Shown: one piece after another, positions 11,493 to 23,653 of the stretch
How the letters are laid out: each line of letters starts with the position of its first letter
Numbering within the stretch: the first letter of the stretch is position 1
Source of the DNA: Fusarium oxysporum f. sp. lycopersici 4287
Lineage: Eukaryota; Ascomycota; Sordariomycetes; Hypocreales; Nectriaceae
Reading direction: 5' to 3'
DNA: 64,000 bases
Assembly (NCBI RefSeq): GCF_000149955.1
Contig: NC_030988.1
Coordinates: 1,450,109-1,514,108 of the forward strand
The notes under the pieces: generated by a model
Told to the model about the DNA's origin: nothing
What the model saw: the letters and a program-made list of their open reading frames with translations, nothing else
The model's database searches: none
Made by a program: the position numbers and the translations under genes

Positions 11493-14400
11493 ATGCCTCA
11501 TGTTACCGATTTAAAGTACTTTGACCCCTGCGCCGCCACTGCGTCCATGTTCTTGTACGCCCAGGGTTCATCCGTTGTTTGCTGTCACCATGATACTCTT
11601 ACCATTGAACGAAGGTTTTCTCGACACGCTGATGAGGTTCAATTGTTAGTGGTTGATAATCAGAGTGAGGCTGGTGGTGGCCGCTTCGTTGTCAGTTACG
11701 ATGCTGGCCAAACAGCAATTGTGTGGGATCTAATGACAGGCGATGAGATCTCTCGATTTGCCTGTTATGATCATTTAACTGTCGCAGCGTGGATGAAAAA
11801 TGGCAATGTGGCTTTTGGTAAGTTACTGAAATAAGTTTTGATGATCATGACTGACTATTTGAAGGCAATACAAAAGGAAGCATTATCATGTTTGAGCCTT
11901 CAACATCCGAACATGTTTCTTCACGAACTACTGACCAAATTTCTGTGACGGCATTGGCACCGTCGGCTGATTGTCGAACCTTTGCTATCGGGTGAGTCGT
12001 GATCCTCCTTTTCACTCAAATCTCACTAACACAGTCTCAGCTACCAGAATGGCTCTTTATTCGTTGCAACCTTGCAACCACGCTTTACTATCTTACACAA
12101 TCTTACCACTTCCAAAGGACCATCACCCATCGTCAACCTCGCATGGCATGCTTCTTCGCCTCGGCAAAAGTCCGACATGCTTGCTGTCCAGATGCATGAC
12201 GGTGACTTACGAGTCTGGAGCGTGGCAAAGAAGTACAGCGCTGATGACCCTGCAAAGGTGGTTCGAAACCTTAGGAAAGCTGAGGTCACGAGGGATGGAC
12301 CCAACTGGATGGGATGGTCCAAGAACGGTCGCATAATTCAATATTCCGACTCGTAAGTTTGCAGCTTGCCATCACCATAAAACACCCTAGGCTACGCGCG
12401 CGCTTAGCTGCATGACTCCTTATCATCAACTAACATATACACAGGCAAACACAGTCATGGGATGTTAGGACAAAGCACATCACCCATGATCCCATCCCGA
12501 CTCTTGATCTTGTTCGCGGCCTCGCCGTCTATGGCCCAGGTGCCACGTTGTTCACCCTTGGACCCAATAATACCGTGCAGCAGTTCGACCTGAAGTCCCC
12601 GGCCATCATGGTTGCCAATGTCCAACACCCAGCAATCCTATTGCCACCCTCTCCTCCAGTCTCAGAAGAAAGTGGTGATCGATCAGCGACCTCGACTACT
12701 ACTATCGCCTCCGAGTCTGAGACGAGCTCTATTCCCCTGTATATGGATATTTCCGAGAGTGACGAAGATCACTTATCACCATTTGCTCGCCTGACTCGAC
12801 GCCAAGCTTACGGCTCTGGTAATGAGCCTTACGAATCAGCTAGCCCTGTCTCAAGTCGGAGCGGACTTTCATCCTTATCGAAATCCTCAGCTGGGTCGTC
12901 CCAAACCCCTGGCCGTTACCCCGGATCCATGAGGTCAAGAGGACTGTCAGAAAACACCTATATCTCGGCTACAACCTCGATCAGGTCATCAACTATTGGC
13001 AACAGTGCTCACGGTAACACGAGAGATTTGGACACTTATTCCATGGGATACTCTCTTGGCACTACAAGTGTTCCTTCCATAGCCTCAAGCCGATCACGAA
13101 GAAGACCTTCTCGCCTGCGCAATGAAGTTCCCCGTAGCCCTGACGACAACAAGGTGCACGACCTATTCAAGTGTGCTCGGGCGCGTCTCAGTGACATTCC
13201 TTACAAACATGCTATGGGTGCCAACAGTGCTCGTCTCACCAATGATGATCTGCGCCGTCAAATGCTCAATACCATCTTCGGATGGAACAAAGAGGTTGAA
13301 GACCTGATTAGGGATGAGATGAGTAGGCATACCCAAGGATCTCCCAGCCGCATTCTCTTGGCCAAATGGCTTGATGATATCAATCCCAATATCATGAACG
13401 CAAACTTCGAGAACATGACTTCTTCTGACTGGATGTTATTGGCTCTGAGTGGCATCGGCGGCCATGCCTCACAACAGAAGCTTGGCCATACATACGTCCA
13501 GCGCCTGCTTGAGGCTGGCGACGTGCACACAGCAGTTACTATTATGCTTGGCATGGGTGATCACAATGACGCTATTGAGGTTTATATCTCTCACAAGCGT
13601 TACATGGAGGCACTGATCCTCACATGCCTCTCAGCCCCTAGTGTTTGGGAACGACAAGCTGCTATTATCAGGAAATGGGGGAAGTGGGCAGTTCAACATG
13701 GCCAACAGCAGCTAGCAATCCGATGCTTTGCTTGCACCGACCAGGAGTCTACTGAGCCTTGGACTTCTCCATCCGCCGCGCAGCTGAACTTCCAGACTAT
13801 GACTCCCAGTATTCCTGAGATCCTAAGCCCGCCTCTCTCACCTCCCGGTGTTCAACGTTGCCTCCAACGCAGCATCGCAAAGACCTCTGCTCTCAAGCTT
13901 ATCACCTCATTTGGTGATCAAATGCAAAAGACAAAGTTCTTTGCTGGCGACGGTGGTCAAACCCCGATTGCCGCGGGTGTTACCCCTATCGCTGACTCTG
14001 CCCGCTCTCCCGCTTTCTCTCATGCCTCCAACAACGAGGCCCCGACAGCCTTCCTTCGCCCTTCAAACAATAGCAGATTCAATACCACAGTGTCTGCCCG
14101 AGGACGTGGGCGTTTGCCGTCCATTGGTGAGATTCCCTCAGACCTCAACCCGGGGGCACTTCGATCTGCTGAGCTGTCTGCTGTGCCTGATGACTATGAG
14201 CCTCGATCTGGTCATGTTCGAACACCATCTGGCAATGACAACATGATGATGGGTACCGCATCACATCGTGCCGCTACTGCAAGCCCGATGATGATGCGAG
14301 AGCATGCTCAACTCATTGTCCAAGCGAGCGAAGGAGATTTTTCACCGCCACCGGACCAGGCCGCTATGTTGAAAATGCAACAAACATCACGTAACCATCG

Positions 14401-15991
14401 CAATGGCTCTCGTGACCGCATTCCTGTGGGTGTGAATCTACCGCTGCATCCTGGGCCCTCTCATGACGACATTACATCCCCAGAGCAGTCCGTCACTTTT
14501 TCTACTCGCTACCACTGGCCAACTCGCCGCAGAGGCCCAGCCTCTGTGACAGGTTCGGTCACTTCTGCGTCGAGCGCCGGAAGAAGCCTTCGTCATCAAG
14601 CTGTGCGAAACCGAGAAGATTACATCCATAGCTTGGATGCTGCCAAGCACTACTCCAAGAGACAACGCAGTCGTCAGCGTAGCCATTCAAGAACTCGGGA
14701 TGCTTCACCAGATCATCCTGGAAGTCGAGAGCGAACCACACGCTCCAGGGAACCTTCCGAGGACCGTGGACGTGTCAGCGCTTGCCATTGGCCCAAGGCA
14801 AAACGATCACCAACTTCCCCAATCCCCATGTCTCCAGAGTACTTGCTGAACTTGAGCACTCCACGACATGGTCAGATCGGTGAGCCAAACACAGTACGCA
14901 AGGTAAGCGGTTCAATTGTCAAACCACAAAGCCGCAATTCAAACCGTGGAAGCCGCCGCAGGAGCCCAGAAGGTCTCTCTCGCCCGCCAGCTCTCACACT
15001 TCGTGCCCGAAGCCAAGGCCGGGAGAGTTCTGCACAGCGTTCTCCTTCGTCACCCTTGCCTCTGAGTGCTACTGTTCACCAGTACCAGGGTTCCGAGGAT
15101 GAAGAGAACTACAGAGCAGCCATAACAGCTCAAGAGGAATTCAGGAACAAGCACAGCCGCAGTAGCAGCCGAGGCCTTGGCTCGCCGGCACTGAGCAAGC
15201 AAGATGCTTCGGAGCACCGACGCAGAGCCAATTCTGAGGTCGCCAACTTTGACGGTTCCACTTCAACTGAGCATGCTGGTGACCTCAAGCAAATGAATAA
15301 CGAGCGTCAGCGAAAGAAGGAACAGGCTGCACGAGAACTCGAGGAGCGCCGCAAGTCTCTGGCCAAGCGTGCCCAAACACCTTCAATCCCTCATTCTAAC
15401 GAGTTCGCTCCTGCTTTTGCGATCACGGTTAAGACTGCTGAGCCTAAGCCTCTACCTGACGATATCCCACCTCGCAGTGCTACTGAGCCCCCACAAAAGA
15501 GCATGTACGCCCGCAACGGACCTGTTATTGGACTTCCAGCGACCCCCAAAGCCATGAGACTCATCATTGAGGGCAACCATGATCAACCAGGAAGCACTCC
15601 CAGACCCAACGTGCCTTCGATTCCAGCCAGCTTCTCTCAGCGATACTCGCCAGAAACCTCACCTCAACAGTCGCCTGAGAGAGAAGCGCCAGTCCCCGAG
15701 CCCAGTCTCACTCTGCTGCGATCCACCGTCTACCAGCCACCGGCGCGACCTCATATCCCTCGTAGCATGTCAGCCCCAATTCCAGATGAACCTGGCCAGC
15801 GCCCTGCTCGTCTTGCACGCAAGAGCAGTGTTGGACGTATCGAAGAAGTTGTCCCTAGTAAGCAACGACGCTCTCACGAAGATCCTATGCCCCCTCCCCC
15901 TCCTCCGGCGCCCCCAGTTCTCAAGGAATTCAGGCATTTGGCTTCACCTCCACCGCCTCCTGTCCCTTTGCAACACGCCCAGCGATATTAG
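11493..15991 (+). CDS. WD40-repeat protein with helical middle and disordered tail
   Basis: Four exons can be joined by frame: 11493-11817, 11865-11991, 12041-12352 and 12445-15991. The introns (47, 49 and 92 bp) all have gta/gtg donors and ag acceptors. The product is 1436 aa. The N-terminal ~300 residues carry WD-type blades (GQTAIVWDLMTGDEI, GDLRVWSVAKKYS, QTQSWDVRTKHI). About residues 490-700 form an alpha-helical array (LLEAGDVHTAVTIMLGMGDHNDAIEVYISHKRYMEALIL), resembling TPR-like regions that follow propellers in trafficking and RNP scaffolds such as Gemin5. The remainder is Ser/Arg/Pro-rich, with a charged coiled-coil patch near 15300 and a poly-proline run near 15900. It is probably a scaffold protein. 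The frame stops at TAG 15989-15991, but the same frame continues as coding-like sequence (separate entry). The ATG at 11493 was chosen because WD-type sequence starts right after it. Confidence 0.85.
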
Positions 15992-16261
15992 AAGACTGGC
16001 CCTGTTGCATCAGGCATGATTGATATTGTCATGGACGACGATTTATCATCTGGTAATGATCAAGCGTCAGAGGCCAGCCCTCCGGCACCAGCTTCCCACA
16101 GGAGCCACAACCGAGGCAGAAGCATTGGAGACAGCAGCATCTCAGGCCGCATTCACAAGGTCAGTGAGCGACTTCGTTCTGCCAGCCGCAATCGAAAGGA
16201 GCATGTCCGATTTGCCCCTTCCGAGGCTCCCTTTGAGAGCATTCCTATACCTCGACGATGA
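15989..16261 (+). other. in-frame coding-like extension after the WD40 gene stop
   Basis: After the TAG the same frame continues for 90 codons (KTGPVASGMIDIVMDDDLSS... to ...APFESIPIPRR) before the next stop at 16261. Its composition (Ser/Arg-rich, SHRSHNRGRS, RLRSASRNRKEH) matches the disordered tail upstream. No GT-AG intron that would remove the TAG is visible nearby. It could be a recent nonsense change, a readthrough extension or a base error. Confidence 0.6.
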
Positions 16262-18239
16262 AGTCTCCCCCGCCAGTGTCATTCAACCCTGATGTTTCGC
16301 GTTCGCCAATTGATTCTCGAAACAAGCACTTGTCGACTAGCTTGAACCGAAACGAGATGATCTAGGAGGTCTCTCGCGACGGTGGCCAGCGTGGTGTGTA
16401 TTATTTCCTCCTTTCTACCACCCTCTATAGATTTCCTTTCCATTTGATGCTGTGTATGGCGATCAGTGCTGGATGCCATCTCAAGTTGATACCGAAATTT
16501 TTAATGCGTGCATTCTGTTTGTTATCCGTCTCTTCGTATTCTGTTGCAATTGCTTAGCCGATAAGGGCTCGACAGCTGTTAGGCAGAATGTATGATGACT
16601 TGACGTGCAGGGTCAAGTCCGAAGTTCTTAATTATGATGGCTCCATATTCTCCAGCGGCAGAACCTGTTTGATTGAGTAATCTCATGTTATCAATCAGAC
16701 GGATAAGAGCGCAGGCCAGAAGGGGGGGGGGGGGGGTTCATGTCATGGGAGACCTCCAGGCGTGTCGCAAGTCGTGAGCTAAGCATAGTCCGGACTCCGA
16801 ACAACTTATATTGTACCACTGAACCTCCTGTATTAGCAACTGAGCCTGAATAGCTCCTGGATGGCATATTATGTCGCGGAGAGTCCATGCAGCATGCCTA
16901 CTCTCTGCGCTAGAAGACAACCAGACTCTACAATTGTGGCGGTCATCAGAACCGGGAACAGCTCATTACCATCGCTTCTGCACCTTCGCTACCGGAGGAA
17001 GGGCCGTAGGCCACCCCGATAGCGCCGGAATTTGACCTTACGTTAGATGGCATGCTTGCAGGGCTTTCACGTCTATAAGGCGAAATATCGGGAAGGCATT
17101 CCCGTCAAGCAAAGCCCAGATGATGGCGATACCATGGTAACGGACGTAGGTAATGGAGATGTGGGGAGGCGGCGGGGGTCATTCTGATCGACCTCACATA
17201 ACTGAGGGTAATATATTGGAACACTTGCCTTCCTCATCATCTCGGCCGTGACTTTCTAGTGTGGCTATAGTTCTCTCCAATTAATTGCTGATATCGGAAG
17301 AAGCTGAGAACGATCTGACACGTAAGACAGAGAGGCCTGAGAAGGTAGATAGGGATCTGAAGCTGAAGACTGAGGGAAGCAATCTCGTCGAATCTGCAAG
17401 CAATACAATGGCCAATAGGAGGCTTTTCTTCGGAGCGCTCTTTGTTCACTTGTCCGGTATTTGGACGACGCCATCGACAAACGCCTCCCGCTGCCTCAAA
17501 TCTAATGTAGAGAAGAGCCACAGCGTATATAGACGCGTCCTTCATATCGCCTAGAATCTGTTTAATTACAGCTTGCCGAATGTATTCAACTTTCTTAATT
17601 CCAGAATATCACAGACCGGGCACGGAGCGCGCCGTTCTGACACAGCCCCACTTTGGCACTGAAGGGGTAGAATCTGACTGGCCTAAAATTGCTAAAGTTT
17701 CGGTAATGATTGAGCCGCAGCATCATTGCATCACTCTTGTCAGTGGACTAAAGGCATATTGATGACTCGGCGATGGAGGAAAGCCTTGCAGAGCCTATAG
17801 GCAAAGCCGTACAGCGGCCGGTGACACGAAAGACTCTGTCTATCAGAATTGTTGCGATAACTTGCTTCAAGATGGGGCAGCTGCTGTAAGCTAAGATGAC
17901 AAGCGCGGAATATTCACCAAGACTCTCTGTTTGAGGAGGATACGTTTGAAGATTTAAGATGCTAGGTATATGAGGGCTAATATACTCTAAAGTTGTAGCA
18001 ATGGTATCGAATTATTGAAGTCTAGGGTACTCTAGTGAATATTATATGATCATATAGCTCTGGACTTGTTGCCTGGGATGCATTCGGTATGACACCCCTA
18101 TCTTGAACAGGGTTCCCGTGACACCACGTAGAAAGATTAAAGGGGGCAGAAGCGGCTCTATATTCAAGTCAAAAGCCTACAACAACGGCGCTTCCAGTGG
18201 CTTTAGCTCAACGGCAAAGTAAAGAAACACCAGGCAAGC
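16262..18239. other. intergenic, A+T-rich to the right, no gene seen
   Basis: No open frame here has domain-like sequence. A 15-base G run sits at 16722-16736. The stretch 17900-18170 is rich in A+T and low in coding signal. Confidence 0.5.
16722..16736. repeat. poly-G homopolymer, 15 bases
   Basis: An uninterrupted run of 15 G follows 'gccagaa' and precedes 'ttcatg' in non-coding sequence. It may form a G-quadruplex, and its length is likely to vary or be miscalled. Confidence 0.9.
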
Positions 18240-19392
18240 TTAGTCTTTTGAGCAATGCTTCTTTGCCATCTTCGGCTTTGATGGTGCTCTTCGCTTTCTG
18301 CTTCGCTCCTCTTGCTCAATGACAGGGACTGCAGCAGGGATGAACTGAACACCGCGGTTTCGGCTGTTGGGTCGTACGTGTAACCTGCGGTGGTTGTTGA
18401 GATTATCTTGACGGTTGAATTGGTCCTTTCCGCAGAACTCGCATGAGAAACGGTTGGGCCCTTCACCATGGAAACTGTAGTTTATTAGTGAAAATGTTCT
18501 TTTTTTTTTTATGAATCTTAGTAAGTCCTTACACTTGCTTGTGACGCTTAAGGTGCTCATTTCGTTGGAAGGCCTTGTGGCAACCAGGGTAGTCACACTT
18601 GCACATGGCTCTTTGAACACTAACTTGAGCAGAATTGGGCTTGCTCGATCGCTTCCTTGATGATCGGGTCTGAGCTCGCTTAAGTTCGGCACTCTTCTGT
18701 TGGATCTCGTGCACCATCAACTTCCTTTGAGCACGCTTGTAGTTAGGAGAGTTGAGGTCGTGGAAATGGTAACCAAGCTGTGACTGAGAGTGGTGGTCCA
18801 AGTCAAAAGCGTCAAAATCACTAGAGAGTTGTCTGATGGGAAAGAATGTGTTGGTGCTATCGTTGGCACAACACCATGATGAGCCGGTCTCGGCAGCTTC
18901 AGAGCCAGAGATGCTTTGCATTGGTGTCATCGTGAATGAGGCGGGGCCCATGGAAGCATCAGGAGAGTACGAATACATGCCAAAGGAGCTTTGTGGTGTT
19001 AGTGATCCCATTGAACCGTTTTGTGCCATGTTCATGTCCATCATATGCTCGCACTCGAAGCCGAGTTGCTCTTGATTCATGGGAGTGCTGGGGAGGGAGT
19101 CGAAGAATGAGGCGTGCTCAGGCTCAGGCTTCACAGGCCCGAACATGAACTTGCCCATTGCTGATGGGGGAGGGGTCAGCTCTGCCCGGTGACGGACAGG
19201 GCTGTAAGAAACCCCAAAGTCGATGTTGCTGAATCCATCAGGTGTTGACCGTCGAGGTGTAGGAGTGAACGGGTCGTAGGCTGATGAGGCCGAGGAGAAA
19301 CTTGTGGTGGTAGAAGGACAGGACATGGGCTGGCTGCAGAGGCTGAAAGCGGCGTCGTCCATGCCGAACCGGTAATCTGACTCGAGATGCAT
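18240..19392 (-). CDS. C2H2 zinc-finger regulator, BrlA-like
   Basis: Two exons: 19392-18533 and 18474-18240, 364 aa. The 58-bp intron (GTAAGG...CTACAG on the gene strand) joins HKQ-V-FHGEG and supplies the last histidine of finger 1, so the gene model is well supported. Finger 1 (about residues 263-290) is C-x4-C-x12-H-x4-H (CDYPGCHKAF...EHLKRH). Finger 2 is CEFCGKDQFNRQDNLNNHRRLH. The fingers close the DNA-binding part; the tail is strongly basic (RSRKRRAPSKPK). The N-terminal 230 residues are rich in Ser, Pro, Met and Phe, like an activation region. Two adjacent fingers at the extreme C-terminus with a basic tail recall BrlA, the conidiation regulator, and Fusarium proteins annotated as BrlA-like. 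Orthology is not shown, so I give no symbol. The gene could act in spore development. Confidence 0.85.
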
Positions 19393-21247
19393 TTTGGCGT
19401 AAGAATGAAGAAAAGCTTAAACAAGGTGAAGGCTCCGAAATGTCGCTGGGAGAGTAGTAAGAATAACGATAATACCTGGAGGCTGGCTTGCTTTGTCGAA
19501 GGACATGGGGCCTCTGTTATATAGTGACTTGACCATCAAGATCCCCCGCCACTTGAGAACTGAACCATACTGAATGGGTTGGATTGGAGAGTTCTGCAAG
19601 TCTTAGACATCAACACTGCAAGTCTCACAGATAGTTCCTGGTTGCTATTCGATGCTGCATACTGCAGAGGACCGAGCGGCACGGGAATATCTGCAAAGGT
19701 CTAAAATGGCTTGATATCGGTGGCCGAGCTGGCCCCTATAGCCATTGCAAATACAGATGATCTGGCGATTGCATAGGTCATCGTAGTTCGTGGCCCTGCA
19801 TGAATCCACCTACTCTGTGTTGTGCATACACATGTCAGTTACCATCATACTCTTGATGCAGGAAGCTTAACGAATCATCAACCGCACCTTCAGCCCTCAA
19901 GATTCGGTACAGGGGAGGGGATCCCATTAGCTGAGAAGCAGGAACGAGATCAATAGGATTGATTGAAATGGTACCACCAGCGTTCTTTCCTGGAGCTCCC
20001 ACGATCGGTTGCAAACCCAATCAGCATTATCATGGCCATAGATTACCAAAGGCAGAACGTCACAGATCCTTTAGATTCTAATATTAAGGTGTATAATAAT
20101 TCTTGCCCTCCGTCAAAAGAATACTAAGGCCCCGTGTACTCATCAATAGCAGGGACACAGTAAATGGTCCGGCCGAGAATGCTAGACGATGCTGCAGCAC
20201 ATCATGGCGCGCTTTGCGATAGTGTCAAGTTCTCTGCAAGGGTGCTTGTTCAAGCAACGGGTCTACATTCAGCTGGTTGAGGTACTCTAATGCCCCACCG
20301 CGTAGCTTCAAGCGGACCAACCAACTCCATGCTACTGAGATGATGCAGTCGATAGTCTGATGCTTTCGGTTAGATCACGGAACTGCACTGATTTCATAGT
20401 TGATGATGTATTGGATTGCAGAATGTGCCTAAGCGTGGAGATCAAACTCTAAGTCAGCTGCTATCACGTAGGCAGTAGACATGATACACTAGCCCTAGCC
20501 TGCCTCAGCAATGGTCCAGTCTGCGCCAGATACGGAGATCTGTAGCGATTTCCAATCAGAAACCGTCGCTAACTATAGCCACGCATCACAGCCACTTGTC
20601 GTTTGCAAAGACTGATACAGTTGCCAATGATATGTAGTCTGGTATTTTGAAATGGAAAGTGCTCAGAGAGATCTGGACCACTACTTGACTACGTATGAAG
20701 AAACGATTGTGTCTCAGACAAAGTTTACTGTCTTACCTGGGAATAGCTGTGGGTTGAGTATCAGGAGCGAAGACGATAGCGCGTGCGAGGCAGCCCCAAG
20801 CGTGCTACGCCCAAAATCAAGATACCCCTTGCTTTACGGCAGGCAATCTCTTTACGAACAAGTTCTATCAAATAGTACATGTCATAAATACAGCTTTAGG
20901 CAAGGTACCCTGTTGGTTCCTATATTCTCTGTGCAGCTTTCTTAACTCATAGATCCCCTCAACGCACCATAAAGTTCTCAGACAGAATACTCAAAGATTC
21001 TAGGCAAGGCAAAATTATCAAGATTGTTTTGAGATTCTGATATGACTATGTCAAACGATTGGCTCACCGCGTTTACTCTCTACTCTCTACTCTCTTCATA
21101 ACCCTAGGTCTAACAGACATCGTCAGATAGGTGGGAGACAATGCGGCGGGTTTTGGTTCAACCTTTATACAGTAGGGTGTCATCCAACTCCCTTGCTATT
21201 CATCTAGAGCTCATAATCTGTCCAGAACACCAGTGCAATCCAAAAAA
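19393..21247. other. intergenic, promoter side of the BrlA-like gene
   Basis: No gene is supported. A 97-codon open frame at 20652-20945 has no recognisable features. The long upstream region would suit a developmentally regulated C2H2 gene. Confidence 0.45.
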
Positions 21248-22407
21248 TCAAGAACCATCGTCCCAGCCCGCCCCTTGACCACGCTTCTTACGAGGCACAA
21301 AAGCTATTTTTTCAAGACTCTTGGGAGGCTCGTAAGCTCCGTCGTCACGATCCTCCTTGTCATTCGCATCGTCTGCCTCATCGGAGTATCGCTTCTCATC
21401 CTCTTCCGCCATCTGGCCCTCTGAGCTCTCTGAATAGCGTCGCTTCTTAACAACGCGGATTAAGGGCTTCGGTACCTCCTTTTGTTCTCGTAGCAGTTTG
21501 CGCCGTTCGGCCTTAGCCATCATGTCTGACATGTCGCGGTATGAGATTAAGAAGGCAGTGTTGGGACAGCCTTGACATAGATTGTCAGGCGCAAAGTCGT
21601 GAAGGTGTAGTGTCAAGGCACCGTTTACAGGGTTCTTGTTGGCGTCTCGAAAAGGCTGAATCAGTCAGCTTGTTCCTTTCACGTATGAAGCTGAAAGAAC
21701 ACAAGATATACCTGTAGCTGAGCAACTTGCTCAATATCCATGTCAACTCCATCATCATTTTGTGCTGGGCTGAACGTGGGCTTCCAAACTGATATGGTGG
21801 ACTCTTTGTCTTCATTGAGATCAATGCCAAGAACCACTTTGATCTGTCCATTGGTATGATAGATGTATCGTCTGGCAATCCGTCGCAACTCATCCGGGTC
21901 TTGAGTCAATGCGACCTCGAGAACTACGCCCGGGTGCCTGGCTTTGTCATGCTCGAACTGCGCATCCGGTTGTTGTTCCCATTTGTCTTCACCATCGACC
22001 AGAACAACACGAGAAGACAAAGCATTGTTGATGCTATTGGTGAAGGCGCGAGCTTGTCGGTTCTGGCGTCCGATTTCGCGAATTTCATCGATGATAGCGC
22101 TTCTTGGCGTCGAGGGTTGTAGTCGAAGCGTCCAAAGGCAGCTTGGATTTTGTCGTGGAGGCATGTATGAACAACTAACAATTGTTTCGATAGGGATATA
22201 GAGCCTCACCGCCATACTTCACATGGTTACGGATGTTGCTATTGGCAAACATCTATTGTAACGTTTCGGGGACGTACCTTCCAGGTCTCGGAGCCGGCGA
22301 CCATGTTCTTCAGCCGCAACATGACCATCCTTGTGCAGAGTTTGAACCATGTCACGTAAGCTACAGCTATCTGCCTTCAGAACCAGAAAGGCTTGATCGC
22401 TGCTCAA
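21248..22407 (-). pseudogene. degraded gene of a fungal family with a PD-(D/E)xK-like motif
   Basis: Read on the minus strand, an N-terminal piece (FLVLKADSCSLRDMVQTLHKDG, about 22400-22290) is followed by QAAFGRFDYNPRRQ in one frame. The body then continues in another frame: SAIIDEIREIGRQNRQARAF, then PDAQFEHDKARHPGVVLEVA (near 21900) and IKVVLGIDLNEDKE. The PD...(18)...E-V-A spacing followed by a helix and GIDL strand resembles restriction-endonuclease-like folds such as Uma2. A 56-bp intron (21656-21711) joins AQLQ to PFRDANKNPV cleanly, and the gene ends with an acidic then basic tail (RKKRGQGAGWDDGS) at 21248. The frame change around 22130-22090 cannot be repaired by any intron I see, so the copy is probably broken. 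The family is one I remember only as unnamed in Fusarium-type genomes; nuclease activity is an inference. Confidence 0.55.
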
Positions 22408-22828
22408 TGGTGAAAAAGTATGATTGGACTAACCGATACCAGTGAGATGAGCTTCTCGATATTCGATTCTCTCCGATGGATGTACGTTAATGTGATGAAA
22501 GCCCTCCTTTCCAGAGACTGTTGTAGAGACTTCCTTTCCATCTCACTTCCAGCAATCCGCTACAGATGTGACGGAAACCACCAGCCTTATCCAGCGGCCA
22601 AAGATATCATACTGATCCCAGTCACTAGACGCCGAGGGAGACATGCCGGGCTCAAATGCATGTTGTGTGCCGGGGTCCCTGACTGCTGTGATTCATCAGG
22701 TACAAAGGATGTCAGTTGAATATAAGAACCAGAGATTTTAGCTTCACTGTCTTGGTATAGATGTTTGCTACGCCGAGAACGATCAAGAACAAAGAATCAC
22801 AAACTAGCACATTCCATCTCTGCCTTCA

Positions 22829-23653
22829 TTGTTGGATCCTCACCGAGGCGCAATGACAAGCAATGAATTGGCCTCTGTATCGTCGGCTTCATCATCTTCT
22901 CCCCAATCTCCTACAACTTCACACAAGAGTAGCCATGCGGACGACCTATTCGCCGAAGGGCTATCAAGTGCCACGGCAACTACGATTACTAGTGAAAATC
23001 AAAGTGAAGATGGAAATTTGGAGCCCAAGACAGCAACGCTGGCCGACAACTCTATACCAGCACCTTTGGAACATCACCGCAACCGGATGGAGCTATTTGG
23101 CATGTGGACTCAGAACATTCGGAATCAGATGGTGATGCCTGAGGCAAATCCCATTAGCATTTGCCTTCAGCTACTGGGACCAGCCGTTGTCCTTCTCCGC
23201 GAGCTCCAGCAGGCTGTTGGTGTCGAGCCGAGCAGCCCTCTTGGAAGATTTACCGCCGGGACTGTCGATGGCTGCAAGACAAGCACCGTAATCATGGAAA
23301 AAACGATTGATGCATCTTTTACTGTTGAGATCGATTTAATTGGCAAGTTGTCCCTTGAGAGCATTGGCAAGCGGTTTGGTGATAGCGAAGCTCCCTTCAT
23401 CCACGATATGATATTTGGGGACGCCGTATTGTTGAAGCTAATGGTGGACATGCGGAAGTATTGTCATGACTCCGAGCACGTGTCGTCACTGCCTATAGCA
23501 CTTCAGTATGCTGCTGCTACTGTTTACTTAGACTTTTTCGAATGTTGCGTCAAGGTGCTTGTCCAGAGAAAGAAACGCAAACAACCAGACACGGCCGTTG
23601 GGAAGGAAGATCCTGGAGAGATTGCTACCCTGAACACTGTAGTCATGTATTGA
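22829..23653 (+). CDS. hypothetical protein
   Basis: A single open frame of 274 aa from 22829, or 266 aa if the ATG at 22853 (MTSNELASVSS) is used; the second has the more typical Ser-rich fungal start. Residues 1-80 are Ser/Thr-rich. From about residue 88 the sequence is mostly helical and hydrophobic (MWTQNIRNQMVMPEANPISICLQLL...), and it ends with a basic patch (QRKKRKQPD). No domain, signal peptide or clear membrane segment is recognised. The helical part loosely recalls the C-terminal regions of fungal regulators, but no DNA-binding domain is present. It starts about 420 bp from the 5' end of the degraded gene on the other strand, so the two are divergent. Confidence 0.55.
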   Translation: MLDPHRGAMTSNELASVSSASSSSPQSPTTSHKSSHADDLFAEGLSSATATTITSENQSEDGNLEPKTATLADNSIPAPLEHHRNRMELFGMWTQNIRNQMVMPEANPISICLQLLGPAVVLLRELQQAVGVEPSSPLGRFTAGTVDGCKTSTVIMEKTIDASFTVEIDLIGKLSLESIGKRFGDSEAPFIHDMIFGDAVLLKLMVDMRKYCHDSEHVSSLPIALQYAAATVYLDFFECCVKVLVQRKKRKQPDTAVGKEDPGEIATLNTVVMY

